Assembly (NCBI RefSeq): GCF_050589685.1
Contig: NZ_JBNGOS010000005.1
Location: 62,001 to 126,000 of the forward strand
DNA: 64,000 bases
Origin: Saccharicrinis sp050589685
GTDB taxonomy: Bacteria > Bacteroidota > Bacteroidia > Bacteroidales > Marinilabiliaceae
Direction of reading: 5' to 3'
The position numbers were made by a program, and so were the translations under genes. The notes under the pieces were generated by a model. That model was not told the DNA's origin and did not search any database. It worked only from the letters and a program-made list of their open reading frames with translations. Positions 51,479 to 60,994 of the stretch are shown piece by piece; the stretch's first letter is position 1, and every line of letters starts with the position of its first letter.

Positions 51479-53683
51479 CTATAGCCCCTTCTTTTGTGTA
51501 GTAAAGAGGGGGTTGTTTTTATCTGTTAGTGTTTCAAAATCCTTGGTTGGCCTTATCCAAATATCATCAATTTGATTATATTTTAACATCTCGTTTTTCA
51601 ACTCCAGACAGGCCTTGTAGCTGTTGAATTCACCAAATGTGTATCTGGTAAATCCATCATTGCAATAATATACTTTCACGTTTTCAATACTTCTTTTCTT
51701 AAAATAGTTAAGATCGGGGAGAGGTCCTCTTTTAAGCGCCATGAGCTGCAGGGTATAGCGTTTAATCCGGATTGAATTTTTAGCATGGTTTGCGTTGCCG
51801 TAAACATGTTCTTTATCGGCTTTAATGTTTTCGGGGTGAGAAGATACACCTTTTTTGTTAGGGCTTTGTTTATCAACTTTGTCGGTTGTTGCCAAAGCGG
51901 TTTTCTTAACAGGCTTTGGCCCTGTTTCTTGCCCGGTAATTGTGGCGTTGGTACTGGCAGGTACATTGCTGTTTGAAGCTGTTAATTCGCTATCTTTTTC
52001 TAGTTTTTGATCTATAGCGTTTCGTGCATTGTCAAGAACTGTTTTTATGGTCTTAATCAGTGGGGCGTCCATGGCAATATCCGTAAAACTGACAGGCATT
52101 TTTGTTTTCACATAGTTCATGTTGCTGGTTACATTTATATAGGAAACTTTTTCCTTGTCTTCTATGTTTAGTTGCTTTACCTGATATTCATGGCCATTCT
52201 CAAGGAACATCATATATTTGCCATTGCCGGGGCCCGGTCTGTAATCCCCCACCAGTTGATTATCTGTTGTTCTGGTCACCAATACGCGCATTCTCGAATA
52301 TTCTTTCCCCAATATGCTATCGACCTCGCCTTCGATGACAGCAAGTTCAGCGTCCGAAGCGGCATCGAATTCAACGCGGTAAATGTCTGAACCTCCGTAG
52401 TTATCGGCAAATTTTGAAGAGGCGTAATACGCATGGCTTTTATTGATGGTTGGAACAAAAAAGAAGTCGTCGTCAGGAGTGTTAATTGGATAGCCCATAT
52501 TTACAGGTAATACCCAGGTCGAATCTTCATTCATCTGACTGTAAAACACATCTAACCTGCCCATGGTGTTATGTCCTTCGGACGAAAAGTACAGGGTTTT
52601 TCCATCGTAGTGAATCATCGGGGTTTCCTCATCAAACTCGGTATTAATATCAGGGCCTAAATTTCTTGGTGTGCCCCAATTTCCATTTGGTAGCTTTTTT
52701 ACCATATATATGTCCAATCCACCAAAGCCACCTTCTCTGTCGCTTGTAAAAAAGAAAGTGCTTTTATCCGCGGAAATGGAGCCGTGTGTTTCTTCGGAAT
52801 AACTGTTGATAGGGAAGGGCAGCTTCTCTGGTACCGACCAGTCTTTTCCATTGTAGTTACTGATGTAAAGGCTTTTTCCGTGTTGATCGTTTCTGAATAA
52901 AACCATCTGATTGCCATCCGGGGATAGTGATGCCGCAGCTTCGTGTTCGTTTTGTTTAAAGAATGTCTTGAGCAGACGGGCTGATTCCCAGTTGTTAGAG
53001 GCCAGTGGAACGGTGTAAATTTTTTCGGCATACTGGCCGTCGGAAAGGAGGCTCTGCTTAATCCAGTTTCTACGGGAAGTAAAAAACAATAGGCTTTCGC
53101 TAACCGTTATTAGCGGACTGTGATCGTCGTACATGGAGTTTACATTGCTGCCCATGTTTTTAACGGTAAGCTGAATTGGATTTTTAATAAAGAAATCGGC
53201 GTGATGACATATTTGAATCTCTCTTTCTACTTCTTCGATAAAAGCGCTGTCTTTTGGGTCGATGTTTTCAATTAGTTCTTCGTAAATCGAAACTGCTTGT
53301 AACGGTTTTAGCAATACCTGGTATGCTTTTCCTAATGAAAGCCCCAGCTCGGTTCCCAAATAACCTTCCTTTTCCTCTTCGGTGAGCATGTCGATACCTT
53401 TGTTGAAGCAAATTACAGCTGTGTCGGCACCGTTAGAAGTGTTCAAATACGATAGGCCCATGTTAAATAACGCATCCAAATCTTTTGGGTCATCTTTTAC
53501 AATTATTTTGAAAACTTCGATGGCCTCCTTGTAATTGTCTTGAGCTGCCAAGGACATTGCATTTTTAAACAGCTTGGTATTTCGGTTGCTTCTCGATTGG
53601 CTTGAAGATTGCGCGTGTAAGGCATTTGTCAACAATAAGATGCACGGTAAAGACAAAAGCAATTTTAGGATTGTCTTCTTCAT
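51479..53683 (-). CDS. PorE-like TPR/propeller protein with C-terminal SPOR-type domain (paralogue 1)
   Basis: 734 residues from ATG 53683 (the TTG at 53701 is not used). Signal peptide (1-24), TPR repeats (about 35-155), then a PD40 six-bladed propeller (about 185-455; L-Y-F-S-S-E-G-H-N-T-M-G-R-L-D-V-F-Y and G-G-F-G-G-L-D-I-Y-M-V-K-K), a carboxypeptidase-regulatory-like part (about 465-540), a linker, and a C-terminal SPOR-type domain from Y-T-L-Q-L-M-A-L-K (about 640-715). The first four parts match PorE of the type IX system, in which the last part is normally OmpA-like. SPOR binds peptidoglycan with bare glycan strands. Near-identical to 54086-56398 over about 560 residues. Confidence 0.75.
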   Translation of the reverse strand: MKKTILKLLLSLPCILLLTNALHAQSSSQSRSNRNTKLFKNAMSLAAQDNYKEAIEVFKIIVKDDPKDLDALFNMGLSYLNTSNGADTAVICFNKGIDMLTEEEKEGYLGTELGLSLGKAYQVLLKPLQAVSIYEELIENIDPKDSAFIEEVEREIQICHHADFFIKNPIQLTVKNMGSNVNSMYDDHSPLITVSESLLFFTSRRNWIKQSLLSDGQYAEKIYTVPLASNNWESARLLKTFFKQNEHEAAASLSPDGNQMVLFRNDQHGKSLYISNYNGKDWSVPEKLPFPINSYSEETHGSISADKSTFFFTSDREGGFGGLDIYMVKKLPNGNWGTPRNLGPDINTEFDEETPMIHYDGKTLYFSSEGHNTMGRLDVFYSQMNEDSTWVLPVNMGYPINTPDDDFFFVPTINKSHAYYASSKFADNYGGSDIYRVEFDAASDAELAVIEGEVDSILGKEYSRMRVLVTRTTDNQLVGDYRPGPGNGKYMMFLENGHEYQVKQLNIEDKEKVSYINVTSNMNYVKTKMPVSFTDIAMDAPLIKTIKTVLDNARNAIDQKLEKDSELTASNSNVPASTNATITGQETGPKPVKKTALATTDKVDKQSPNKKGVSSHPENIKADKEHVYGNANHAKNSIRIKRYTLQLMALKRGPLPDLNYFKKRSIENVKVYYCNDGFTRYTFGEFNSYKACLELKNEMLKYNQIDDIWIRPTKDFETLTDKNNPLFTTQKKGL

Positions 53684-54085
53684 TAGATATGATTTAAGCA
53701 ATTGGTATTAAGTGCAATGTAATGTAAAAATACGACGTTTATAAATGCACATATACCTTGAAGGGGAATGTTGGCCAAATTTAAAGGTTTCAAAAAATAA
53801 AAAGTACTAATAAAAAACACTGGATATTGGTAATTGGCATATATTCAGCAGTATACTGTCTGTCCAAAAAATGGAATGACATTCAAAACTCATGAAAAAA
53901 ATGTAATGAGTATTGTGGTTTTCGTATTGATAATGTTATTGATACGAGTTGTTAGGATAAATGTTTCGTCATTATTTATCTTTCAACACACACGCACACA
54001 CAACAGCAGATATGCTGTGGTTGTCTTCTTCGGATATATTCTTATTTCAATATGAACATCTCATCTTCTGCTGTACAAGTAATCA
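53684..54085. other. 402-bp intergenic region between the PorE-like paralogues
   Basis: Holds the promoter of the first paralogue on the minus strand. A short CA-rich run (near 53988-54002) is the only repeat. A weak plus-strand reading frame at 53834-54055 has no start or homology that would support it. Confidence 0.4.
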
Positions 54086-56398
54086 TTACTTCTCAAACAT
54101 CTTCAATTCATAAGAAACTCCCAGCGGAATAATATTGATTTCAGTATTTTCAACACCATAATTAATCAGTTTTATTATTTCCTCGAATGCATATTTGACT
54201 CTTAATGCACTAAGTGCAGGATTTAGCGACTGTTCTTTGTTTCCTATTTTAGCAATTTGATGCCTTAGCTCCACTGGTAAATTCATTAATCTGGTATTTC
54301 CTGCATCGGTATAACCAGAAATACTTAATTTATACATTTCCGGGAACTCCACAATTTCAATTTCAACCCGTCGTGAATTTTTATATAGCTTGAGTTGTTT
54401 TTTAGAGTAATAATTTTTTTTGTCGGCATATATATTGGGATGGTTAATGGTATCCACACCCATTGCCCGCAAATTTAACTCGATGTTTTTCTTATCTGAT
54501 TGGTTGCTTATTTTTTCTAAAATTCCGCACTCTTCAGGCAAGAAGGAGATAGACACAAAATCGTTGGGGGAAAAGTATTTTATGCTTCTGAGCAAAGTGT
54601 CGGATTTTTTAACAATATGCTCGGTTGCCTCTTTGTGCAAGTCAGCAAGATTTGTTTTTTGCGGCAAATTCACGAATATTTTGTGCTTGGTCTCAATCTT
54701 TTGTTTGGTTTCATTCTCGACAATGGGCCATTTATTCCGGGTGCTTATCGAAGTAATTTTGGGTGTGTTTATCAAAGGAACATCCATGGCCACATCTTTA
54801 AAAGTGACGGGCATTTTGGTTTCTAAATAGTTCATGTTGCTGGTGACATTCACATACGAAATCTTTTCTTTGTTTTCGATATGTAATTGTCTCACCTGGT
54901 ATTCGTAGCCGTTCTCCAGGAACATCATATATTTCCCATCCTTAGGATTCGGACGATAATCACCGACCAAACTGTTATCGTTGGTTCGGGTAACCAATAT
55001 GCGCATTTTGCTGAAGTCACTACCGAAATTAGGGTCTATTTCTCCTTCGATTACGGCCAGTTCGGTATTGGATTCTGCGTCGAATTCGACCTTATATATG
55101 TCGGATCCGCCATAAGTATCATCAAATTTGGCTGACGCGTAATATGCATGACTTTTATTAATAGTAGGAACAAAGAAAAAGTCGTCGCCAGGTGTGTTAA
55201 TAGGGTACCCCATGTTAACCGGAAAGGCCCATGAGGAATCAGGTGCCATCTGACTGTAAAACACGTCGAGCCTGCCCATGGTGTTATGTCCTTCCGACGA
55301 AAAATAGAGTGTTTTGCCATCGTAATGGATCATAGGTGTTTCCTCATCGAATTCGGTGTTGATATTTGAGCCCAGGTTTCTGGGGTGTCCCCATTTTCCA
55401 TCAGGCAGTTTTTTTACCATATAAATGTCAAGTCCTCCAAAACCGCCTTCTCTGTCACTTGTAAAAAAGAAGGTGCTTTTATCGGCCGATATGCAGCCGT
55501 GTGTTTCCTCGGAATAACTGTTGATGGGGAAGGGCAGTTTTACGGGGCTAGACCAGCTATTGTTGCTATAGTCACTTAGATAAAGGCTTTTGCCATGTTC
55601 GTCATTTCGGAACAAAACCAGTTGGTTCCCATCAGGAGACAAAGATGCCGCTGCTTCGTGTTCATTTTGTTTAAAAAATACTTTTAGCAGTCGGGCAGAT
55701 TCATAGTTGTTGGCCAGTAAAGGTACGGTATATATTTTCTCGGCGTACTGGCCATCAGAAAGAAGGCTGAGCTTGATCCAGTTTCTGCGGGAAGTGAAAA
55801 ATAATTGATTTTCGCTCACTGCGATCAACGGACTGTGATCGTCGTACATAGAGTTTACACGGCTGCCCATGTTTTTAACGGTTAGGTTAATCGGGTTTTT
55901 GATTAAGAAATCGGCATGGTGACATACCTGAATCTCTCTTTCAATTTGCTGAATAAGAGCGGTATCCTCTGTGGGGGTATTTTTTAAGACCTCCTCGTAT
56001 ATGGATACGGCCTTTAAAGGTTGCAGAGATACCTGGTATGCCTTACCCAATGAAAGTCCAAATTCGGTTCCTAAATAGCCTTCTTTTTCATCTTGGTTAA
56101 GGGCATTTAATCCTTGGTTAAAACAAATAATGGCAGTATCAGCGCCGTTGGATGTGTTCAGATATGAAAGCCCCATGTTGAACAATGCGTCCAGGTCTTT
56201 CGGGTTATCTTTTACAACGAGTTTGAAGAGCTCAATAGCTTGCTTGTAGTTGTCTTGATAAGTCAACGCCATAGCCTTTTTAAATAACTTTTTATTTTTT
56301 GAACTTCTTTGTTCCGGAAGGTTTTGGCCGGTTAAGGCAAAGTAACTAACAATTATATATAGTAATGAGAAAAGAGCCTTTAAAATTGTCTTGTTCAT
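54086..56398 (-). CDS. PorE-like TPR/propeller protein with C-terminal OmpA-like domain (paralogue 2)
   Basis: 770 residues. Same plan as the previous gene: signal peptide (1-26), TPR (about 35-155), PD40 propeller (about 185-455), regulatory-like domain (about 465-540). The C-terminus differs completely: a linker with cysteines, then about 685-760 an OmpA-like stretch (S-I-S-G-Y-T-D-A-G-N, N-L-P-V-E-L-R). This pairs better with the known PorE form. The two are tandem duplicates with separate promoters; the exchanged anchor suggests two cell-wall attachment modes. The OmpA-like call is from pattern only, and its key Asp/Arg pair is uncertain. Confidence 0.72.
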   Translation of the reverse strand: MNKTILKALFSLLYIIVSYFALTGQNLPEQRSSKNKKLFKKAMALTYQDNYKQAIELFKLVVKDNPKDLDALFNMGLSYLNTSNGADTAIICFNQGLNALNQDEKEGYLGTEFGLSLGKAYQVSLQPLKAVSIYEEVLKNTPTEDTALIQQIEREIQVCHHADFLIKNPINLTVKNMGSRVNSMYDDHSPLIAVSENQLFFTSRRNWIKLSLLSDGQYAEKIYTVPLLANNYESARLLKVFFKQNEHEAAASLSPDGNQLVLFRNDEHGKSLYLSDYSNNSWSSPVKLPFPINSYSEETHGCISADKSTFFFTSDREGGFGGLDIYMVKKLPDGKWGHPRNLGSNINTEFDEETPMIHYDGKTLYFSSEGHNTMGRLDVFYSQMAPDSSWAFPVNMGYPINTPGDDFFFVPTINKSHAYYASAKFDDTYGGSDIYKVEFDAESNTELAVIEGEIDPNFGSDFSKMRILVTRTNDNSLVGDYRPNPKDGKYMMFLENGYEYQVRQLHIENKEKISYVNVTSNMNYLETKMPVTFKDVAMDVPLINTPKITSISTRNKWPIVENETKQKIETKHKIFVNLPQKTNLADLHKEATEHIVKKSDTLLRSIKYFSPNDFVSISFLPEECGILEKISNQSDKKNIELNLRAMGVDTINHPNIYADKKNYYSKKQLKLYKNSRRVEIEIVEFPEMYKLSISGYTDAGNTRLMNLPVELRHQIAKIGNKEQSLNPALSALRVKYAFEEIIKLINYGVENTEINIIPLGVSYELKMFEK

Positions 56399-56577
56399 TG
56401 AATAGATTTAAGCAGTTGGTAATTAAATTAATAACTTAAATATAGGTGGATTTAAATTATGGTTCGGTATGTTACCATATGCGAGTATACTATATTTTCA
56501 CGAAAATGTTTGTTTTATTTCAGTGAATTCAACGTTTTTGCTGATGTAATAATATGTAGTACAGTTGATAAGGAGAT

Positions 56578-57264
56578 TTATATGTCTTTCAGCACGTAAC
56601 CAACCGTGGGTACGTTTTCAATTGCAATATGCTCGTCTCGTTTTAGGTATTTTCTTAGTTTGGCGATAAAAACATCCAGACTTCTGCTGTTAAAGTAATC
56701 GTTATCACCCCAAAGGGAAAGTAAAATATCATTCCGCTTAACCACTGAATTTTTTGAAGAAGCTAGCATTTTTAACACTTCATTTTCTTTTTGCGTTAAT
56801 CGTTTTTGTTCTGAATCATAGGTCAGCAATAAATTTTGTGGGTCGAAAACGTATTCCCCAATCTTAAAAGTTTTAATATCTTCGGTATTGGGCGAACATC
56901 TGCTTAAGATGGCTTTAATCCGGCATAGTAATTCGTCCTCATCAAATGGTTTAACAATATAATCGTCAACTCCTATATTAAACCCTTGTAGCTTGTCTTG
57001 CTTAAGGGTTTTGGCCGTTAAAAATACAATGGGTACGCTTTTGTTTTTCTCGCGGATGCGCTTCGCTAAGGAGAATCCGTCAAGTCCGGGAAGCATAACA
57101 TCCAATATGCAAAATTCGTAAGAAGACTGATTAAAGGCATTGATACCTTGTAGCCCGTCATTGTATAATTTAACATCAAAACCATTCGATTCCAAAAAGT
57201 CCACAAGCAGAAACCCCATAGTGGTGTCATCTTCCACCAGTAATATTTTAGTTTTTGAACTCAT
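56578..57264 (-). CDS. OmpR-family response regulator
   Basis: 228 residues. Receiver domain with D10/D11 (V-E-D-D-T-T-M), phospho-acceptor Asp near 55 (F-C-I-L-D-V-M-L-P-G) and T-A-K near 83-85, followed by a winged-helix domain from about 130 (G-E-Y-V-F-D-P-Q-N, then L-T-Q-K-E-N-E-V-L-K-M-L). It regulates DNA targets when phosphorylated by its partner kinase. The start overlaps the end of the kinase by one base (T-A-A-T-G), the standard coupled two-component layout. Confidence 0.92.
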   Translation of the reverse strand: MSSKTKILLVEDDTTMGFLLVDFLESNGFDVKLYNDGLQGINAFNQSSYEFCILDVMLPGLDGFSLAKRIREKNKSVPIVFLTAKTLKQDKLQGFNIGVDDYIVKPFDEDELLCRIKAILSRCSPNTEDIKTFKIGEYVFDPQNLLLTYDSEQKRLTQKENEVLKMLASSKNSVVKRNDILLSLWGDNDYFNSRSLDVFIAKLRKYLKRDEHIAIENVPTVGYVLKDI

Positions 57265-58514
57265 TAATCCTTAATATATTTAAATGCCAATGTAAATGTA
57301 CTCCCTGTATTCAGTTTACTACTAATGCTTATACTGCCTTTATGGTTTTCTACAACAGTTTTAACGAAATCTAACCCTAGCCCAAAACCTTTGGTGTCGT
57401 GAATGTTTCCATTGGTGACCCGGTAATATTTTTCAAATATACTTTGATAATCTTTGGGAGCAATGCCAATTCCATTGTCTGTAATAGAAAAATAAAATTT
57501 ATTATTCTTGTTGTAGGTGCTTATTTTAATTTTAGGATGGGTTGGAGTGTACTTTAAAGCATTGTCTATTAGGTTGCTGATGGCATGGTTAAGGTATTGT
57601 TCCTCGCCCTTTACAAAATAATGGTTTGCCCCCAGATTCAGTTCAAAGCTGCCACCTAATTCATTCAGCGAGTCTTTATATGATTTTACATTCCTGTAAA
57701 TTACTTTGTGCATGTCAACATTGGTCAATTGTGTTTTGCAGGTTGTCATAGCGGCAACACTAAGAATGTCTTTCACATGATTCTCTATTTTATTGTTTTC
57801 GATTTGAATTAGAGACGTATAGTTGGTTACCTTTTCGCTGCTTATTCCGTTGCCGGCGTTTTTTTGAATAAGATTGGAGGCTAGTTTTATATTGGCAATA
57901 GGTGTTTGGAATTCATGAACCATATTGTCGATGAAATCCTTGGTGTTGGTAAGGATGTGTTTTTTCTTACGGAATAACCTGGAGGTAAAGATGAAGGATA
58001 TCATTACAAAAACGATGGCCCCCATGGATATATAGAACAGTATACCAACTTGTGCCAATAAAAACTGCTTGTGCTCCGGAAACTGAATAAGCAGTTTGAT
58101 GCCGCTTTGAGCCAACAATCCATTTAACGACTGTTCGTAACAGGTAACGCAAAGTTGTTTCTCCTCACCTTTTTCTTCGTTAATAAATTCAAAGGTATAG
58201 TCCAGTTCAATTTTGTGTATGGCAAGATTGGAGCTAATAATGCTGTCAGCTTTCTGAAAATTGATAGATTGAAGATCGCTGGGGCAATGATTACCACAGA
58301 CATAGTTGCGCATGTGATTGCAAGCGTTGGCTTCACGGGCAATTTCGTTTCTGGCCTCACTCAAGGCAAGTACAACCCTGTGGTTAAAATGCTTCTCCTC
58401 TAATTTGGCCGATCTGGCCAAAAAAAGAAATTGAATTGCCATTAGGCAAATTAGGGTACCAAAGGTAATTCCCGCCAAAAGCGATTGCTTGTCAATTTTT
58501 TTTGCCATAATCAT
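57264..58514 (-). CDS. Histidine kinase with cysteine-rich periplasmic sensor
   Basis: 416 residues. Transmembrane helices at about 11-33 and 153-178 flank a periplasmic domain of about 120 residues with five cysteines: Cys65, 73, 77 (C-x7-C-x3-C) and Cys122, 125 (C-x2-C). The H-box has His200 in M-V-H-E-F-Q-T-P; the ATPase part has the N box (N-L-I-D-N-A-L-K-Y) and G-F-G-L-G-L-D-F. Such a cysteine set suggests metal binding or thiol-redox sensing; not proven. It is divergent from the 70-residue cysteine-rich exported protein at 58701. Start: ATG 58514 or the next Met two codons on. Confidence 0.87.
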   Translation of the reverse strand: MIMAKKIDKQSLLAGITFGTLICLMAIQFLFLARSAKLEEKHFNHRVVLALSEARNEIAREANACNHMRNYVCGNHCPSDLQSINFQKADSIISSNLAIHKIELDYTFEFINEEKGEEKQLCVTCYEQSLNGLLAQSGIKLLIQFPEHKQFLLAQVGILFYISMGAIVFVMISFIFTSRLFRKKKHILTNTKDFIDNMVHEFQTPIANIKLASNLIQKNAGNGISSEKVTNYTSLIQIENNKIENHVKDILSVAAMTTCKTQLTNVDMHKVIYRNVKSYKDSLNELGGSFELNLGANHYFVKGEEQYLNHAISNLIDNALKYTPTHPKIKISTYNKNNKFYFSITDNGIGIAPKDYQSIFEKYYRVTNGNIHDTKGFGLGLDFVKTVVENHKGSISISSKLNTGSTFTLAFKYIKD

Positions 58515-58700
58515 TTAAAAATAAAAATATTCCCCCGGGCTTCAAAATATTAGGCAAATTTATCAATAAAAAAGCAATGGCGTACTTTATTAACGTTTCG
58601 TTAACATGCTATAACAAGTAAATAACATATATTGCGAATGAATCATTGAATATTTGCAATGACAACAAAATCAATTATTAATAATACAAAATTTATCGTT

Positions 58701-58913
58701 ATGAAAAAGACAGTTGCTGTATCGTTTCTTTTTATGTTTATGTTGGCCATCGCTTCTCCTGTAATGGCAACCGATACTATCCAAGAGCCGCAAAAAACGG
58801 AGAAAAAAGTTAAAAAATGTGGCGAAGACTGCAAAAAAGAATGCTGTGCTGAAAAAGAGTGTAGCGGTGAAAAGAAAGCTGAATGCAAAAAAGAATGCAG
58901 TAAGAAAAAATAA
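58701..58913 (+). CDS. Tiny exported cysteine-/lysine-rich protein
   Basis: 70 residues from ATG 58701. A signal peptide with hydrophobic core (6-18) is cut after V-M-A (23), leaving a 47-residue mature chain with 7 cysteines at 40, 44, 48, 49, 54, 62 and 66 (C-x3-C-x3-C-C-x4-C-x7-C-x3-C), between Lys/Glu repeats. It looks like a small metallothionein-like or disulfide-rich periplasmic peptide. It is too small for homology judgment by eye. Divergent from the cysteine-rich sensor kinase (186-bp gap) and has its own terminator. Likely regulated by that kinase, by inference from position and shared chemistry. Confidence 0.8.
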   Translation: MKKTVAVSFLFMFMLAIASPVMATDTIQEPQKTEKKVKKCGEDCKKECCAEKECSGEKKAECKKECSKKK

Positions 58914-58937
58914 AAGACATTATTTAATATTGAAAAA

Positions 58938-58970
58938 GGCCGTTCAAAAAGTTTGAACGGCCTTTTTTTT
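58938..58970 (+). terminator. Intrinsic terminator of the small cysteine-rich gene
   Basis: GGCCGTTCAAA and TTTGAACGGCC form an 11-bp perfect stem with a 3-base loop, followed by eight T. Confidence 0.93.
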
Positions 58971-59095
58971 ATTCATTTAATTGGCTTACTTTTAACCTGC
59001 TTTATTCACCATATTGCAGTAAGGTGAATACAATAGTGGGTTACCCCAACATAGCTAAGTCCAATTTTCCGGGGTAAAGTTTTAAATGTAAGCCA

Positions 59096-60994
59096 ATGCA
59101 CTTCCGTATTATTCTCCTGATTGTTTTGTTGCCAACACCTTTTTTTAATTTGTACTCGAAACAGAATCCCGGGGCTGAGCATATTTTTAAAGATGTAATT
59201 GACGATAGGCTTGAGCAAATGCAAGAGTTGGCACTAGAGATAGTTTCTACACAAACGGATAAAGCGGATAGCATTGCCAGGGAAATATTGTCGAAATCAA
59301 AAAAGTCGCAAATTCGTTACAAAGCTTTAGGGTATTATATTCTAGGAGAAGCAGAATATTACCGAGAGCATTACAACCTCGCTTTAAAATATTATAGGAA
59401 AGCCGAACCCTATCTGGAAATGAACAGTGATAGTGTTAAAATGGCCGCCAACTTCAGCAACTTAGGCTTAATGTACTTGTATAAGGCTAACTATAAAAAA
59501 TCGCTTTTATATTACGAGAGAAGTTTTGAGCTTGAAAAATTGATAAGCGACACCCTTGGTATGGCAAAAAGTCTGCAAAACATGGGTTTGATAGTAGGGC
59601 ATTGGGGCAAATACGAAATGCAAAACGACTATTACAAACAAGCCATAGCACTATATGAGGAGCTGGATGATAAGAAGTCGATGGCAGATATGGCATTAAA
59701 TCTTGGTGTTTCGTTAATTTTTCAGGACGAATTAGATGAGGGCTATAATTATTACAAAAAAGCCTTACATACCTACGAAGAGCTAAATGATAGTGATAGA
59801 ATTGCTTCGGTATATACCAATTTAGGATACTATAAAATCAGGGTTAAGGAATATGGCGAGGCTTTAGGTTATTTTAACAAAGGCATCGGTATTTTTAAAA
59901 CGTTGGATAAGAAAAGCGGACTCATTCAATCTTACACAGGCTTGGGTGATTTGTACGTTGCCATGGGGCAAAGAAGAAAAGCCGTTGACATTTATCAGAA
60001 ATGCGAGTTGATAAACCAAAAAGTGGGCTTGTTAGATACGCGGGGGGAAAACTTATTTAGCTTATACGAAGCATACAAAAGCATGGGCGATGTGGAAAAC
60101 GCCCTACGTGTGTTTGAACAACATCAGCTGATCAAGGATAGTATTTTTAATTTGGAACAATTCGAAAAAATTCTGGAACTTGAAAACAAATATGTTTTAC
60201 AGAAAAGCCAAAGCCAGGTGTCGGAATTAAAAGCCAGGAACAGGTTATATACCATCATTTCGTTGGGGGTTTCTTTTTTGGTGATAAGTGGTGGGATTTT
60301 TATGTTTTTTTATACCAGGGATAGGAGCATGAAGGAAAAACAGCGTCTTCTCAGTCTGGAACAAAAAGTGCTTCGTACACAAATGAATCCTCATTTTATT
60401 TTCAACTCCTTGTCGGCCATCCAATGTTATATTCTTGAAAATAAAACAATGGATGCGGTTGATTTTTTAGCTGATTTTGCCAGCCTGATGCGGATGGTCC
60501 TGCATTATTCAAAGGAGGAATATATTAGTTTGGAGCAGGAAAGAGAGATATTGGATTTTTATATCGACCTGCAAAACAAACGCTTTGGCGATAAAGTGAA
60601 GTATGAGATTCAGATTGATGAAGAATTGGAGAACACCAAGATTATGATACCTCCTATGCTCGCACAACCGTTTATTGAAAATTCCTTTGAACACGGGGAA
60701 CTTTATAAAAAAGACGACGGACATATCTCGGTAAAGTTTAAAAAGAAAGGCAAGAATCTGTCGTACATGATAGAAGACAATGGTGTGGGGATATCCTCAA
60801 AAAGGAGGGAAAGCAGCAGTCCTTCCTCCAAAAAACACAAGTCGCTGGCACTAAAAATTACTAAAGAAAGACTTAAGCTGATCAATAATAATCATACAGG
60901 TGCACGTGTGGCATTGTTGGTGGAAGACAGGATTAAATACGGTGAAAACGGAACGCGTGTTGAATTTACGATTCCTCTTCAGGTGTTAAACTAG
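59096..60994 (+). CDS. TPR sensor with LytS-type histidine kinase
   Basis: 632 residues. N-terminal signal/hydrophobic segment (1-22), TPR repeats (about 75-345; e.g. S-N-L-G-L-M-Y-L-Y-K-A-N-Y-K-K-S-L), one transmembrane helix (about 383-405), a coiled coil, and a His-kinase (PF06580) domain with R-T-Q-M-N-P-H-F-I-F-N-S-L (His433). The C-terminal ATPase has P-P-M-L-A-Q-P-F-I-E-N-S and D-N-G-V-G-I. Usual partners are LytTR response regulators, but none follows in this window. The TPR part may sense an intracellular or periplasmic protein. Confidence 0.85.
   Translation: MHFRIILLIVLLPTPFFNLYSKQNPGAEHIFKDVIDDRLEQMQELALEIVSTQTDKADSIAREILSKSKKSQIRYKALGYYILGEAEYYREHYNLALKYYRKAEPYLEMNSDSVKMAANFSNLGLMYLYKANYKKSLLYYERSFELEKLISDTLGMAKSLQNMGLIVGHWGKYEMQNDYYKQAIALYEELDDKKSMADMALNLGVSLIFQDELDEGYNYYKKALHTYEELNDSDRIASVYTNLGYYKIRVKEYGEALGYFNKGIGIFKTLDKKSGLIQSYTGLGDLYVAMGQRRKAVDIYQKCELINQKVGLLDTRGENLFSLYEAYKSMGDVENALRVFEQHQLIKDSIFNLEQFEKILELENKYVLQKSQSQVSELKARNRLYTIISLGVSFLVISGGIFMFFYTRDRSMKEKQRLLSLEQKVLRTQMNPHFIFNSLSAIQCYILENKTMDAVDFLADFASLMRMVLHYSKEEYISLEQEREILDFYIDLQNKRFGDKVKYEIQIDEELENTKIMIPPMLAQPFIENSFEHGELYKKDDGHISVKFKKKGKNLSYMIEDNGVGISSKRRESSSPSSKKHKSLALKITKERLKLINNNHTGARVALLVEDRIKYGENGTRVEFTIPLQVLN

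Noticed and set aside
53988..54002. CA-rich microsatellite
   Set aside because: Only a few units long and not in or near a promoter or coding start; no reason to think it phase-variable.
53834..54055. 73-residue plus-strand ORF between the PorE-like genes
   Set aside because: Weak start, odd composition, opposite to the direction of both neighbours, no family resemblance.
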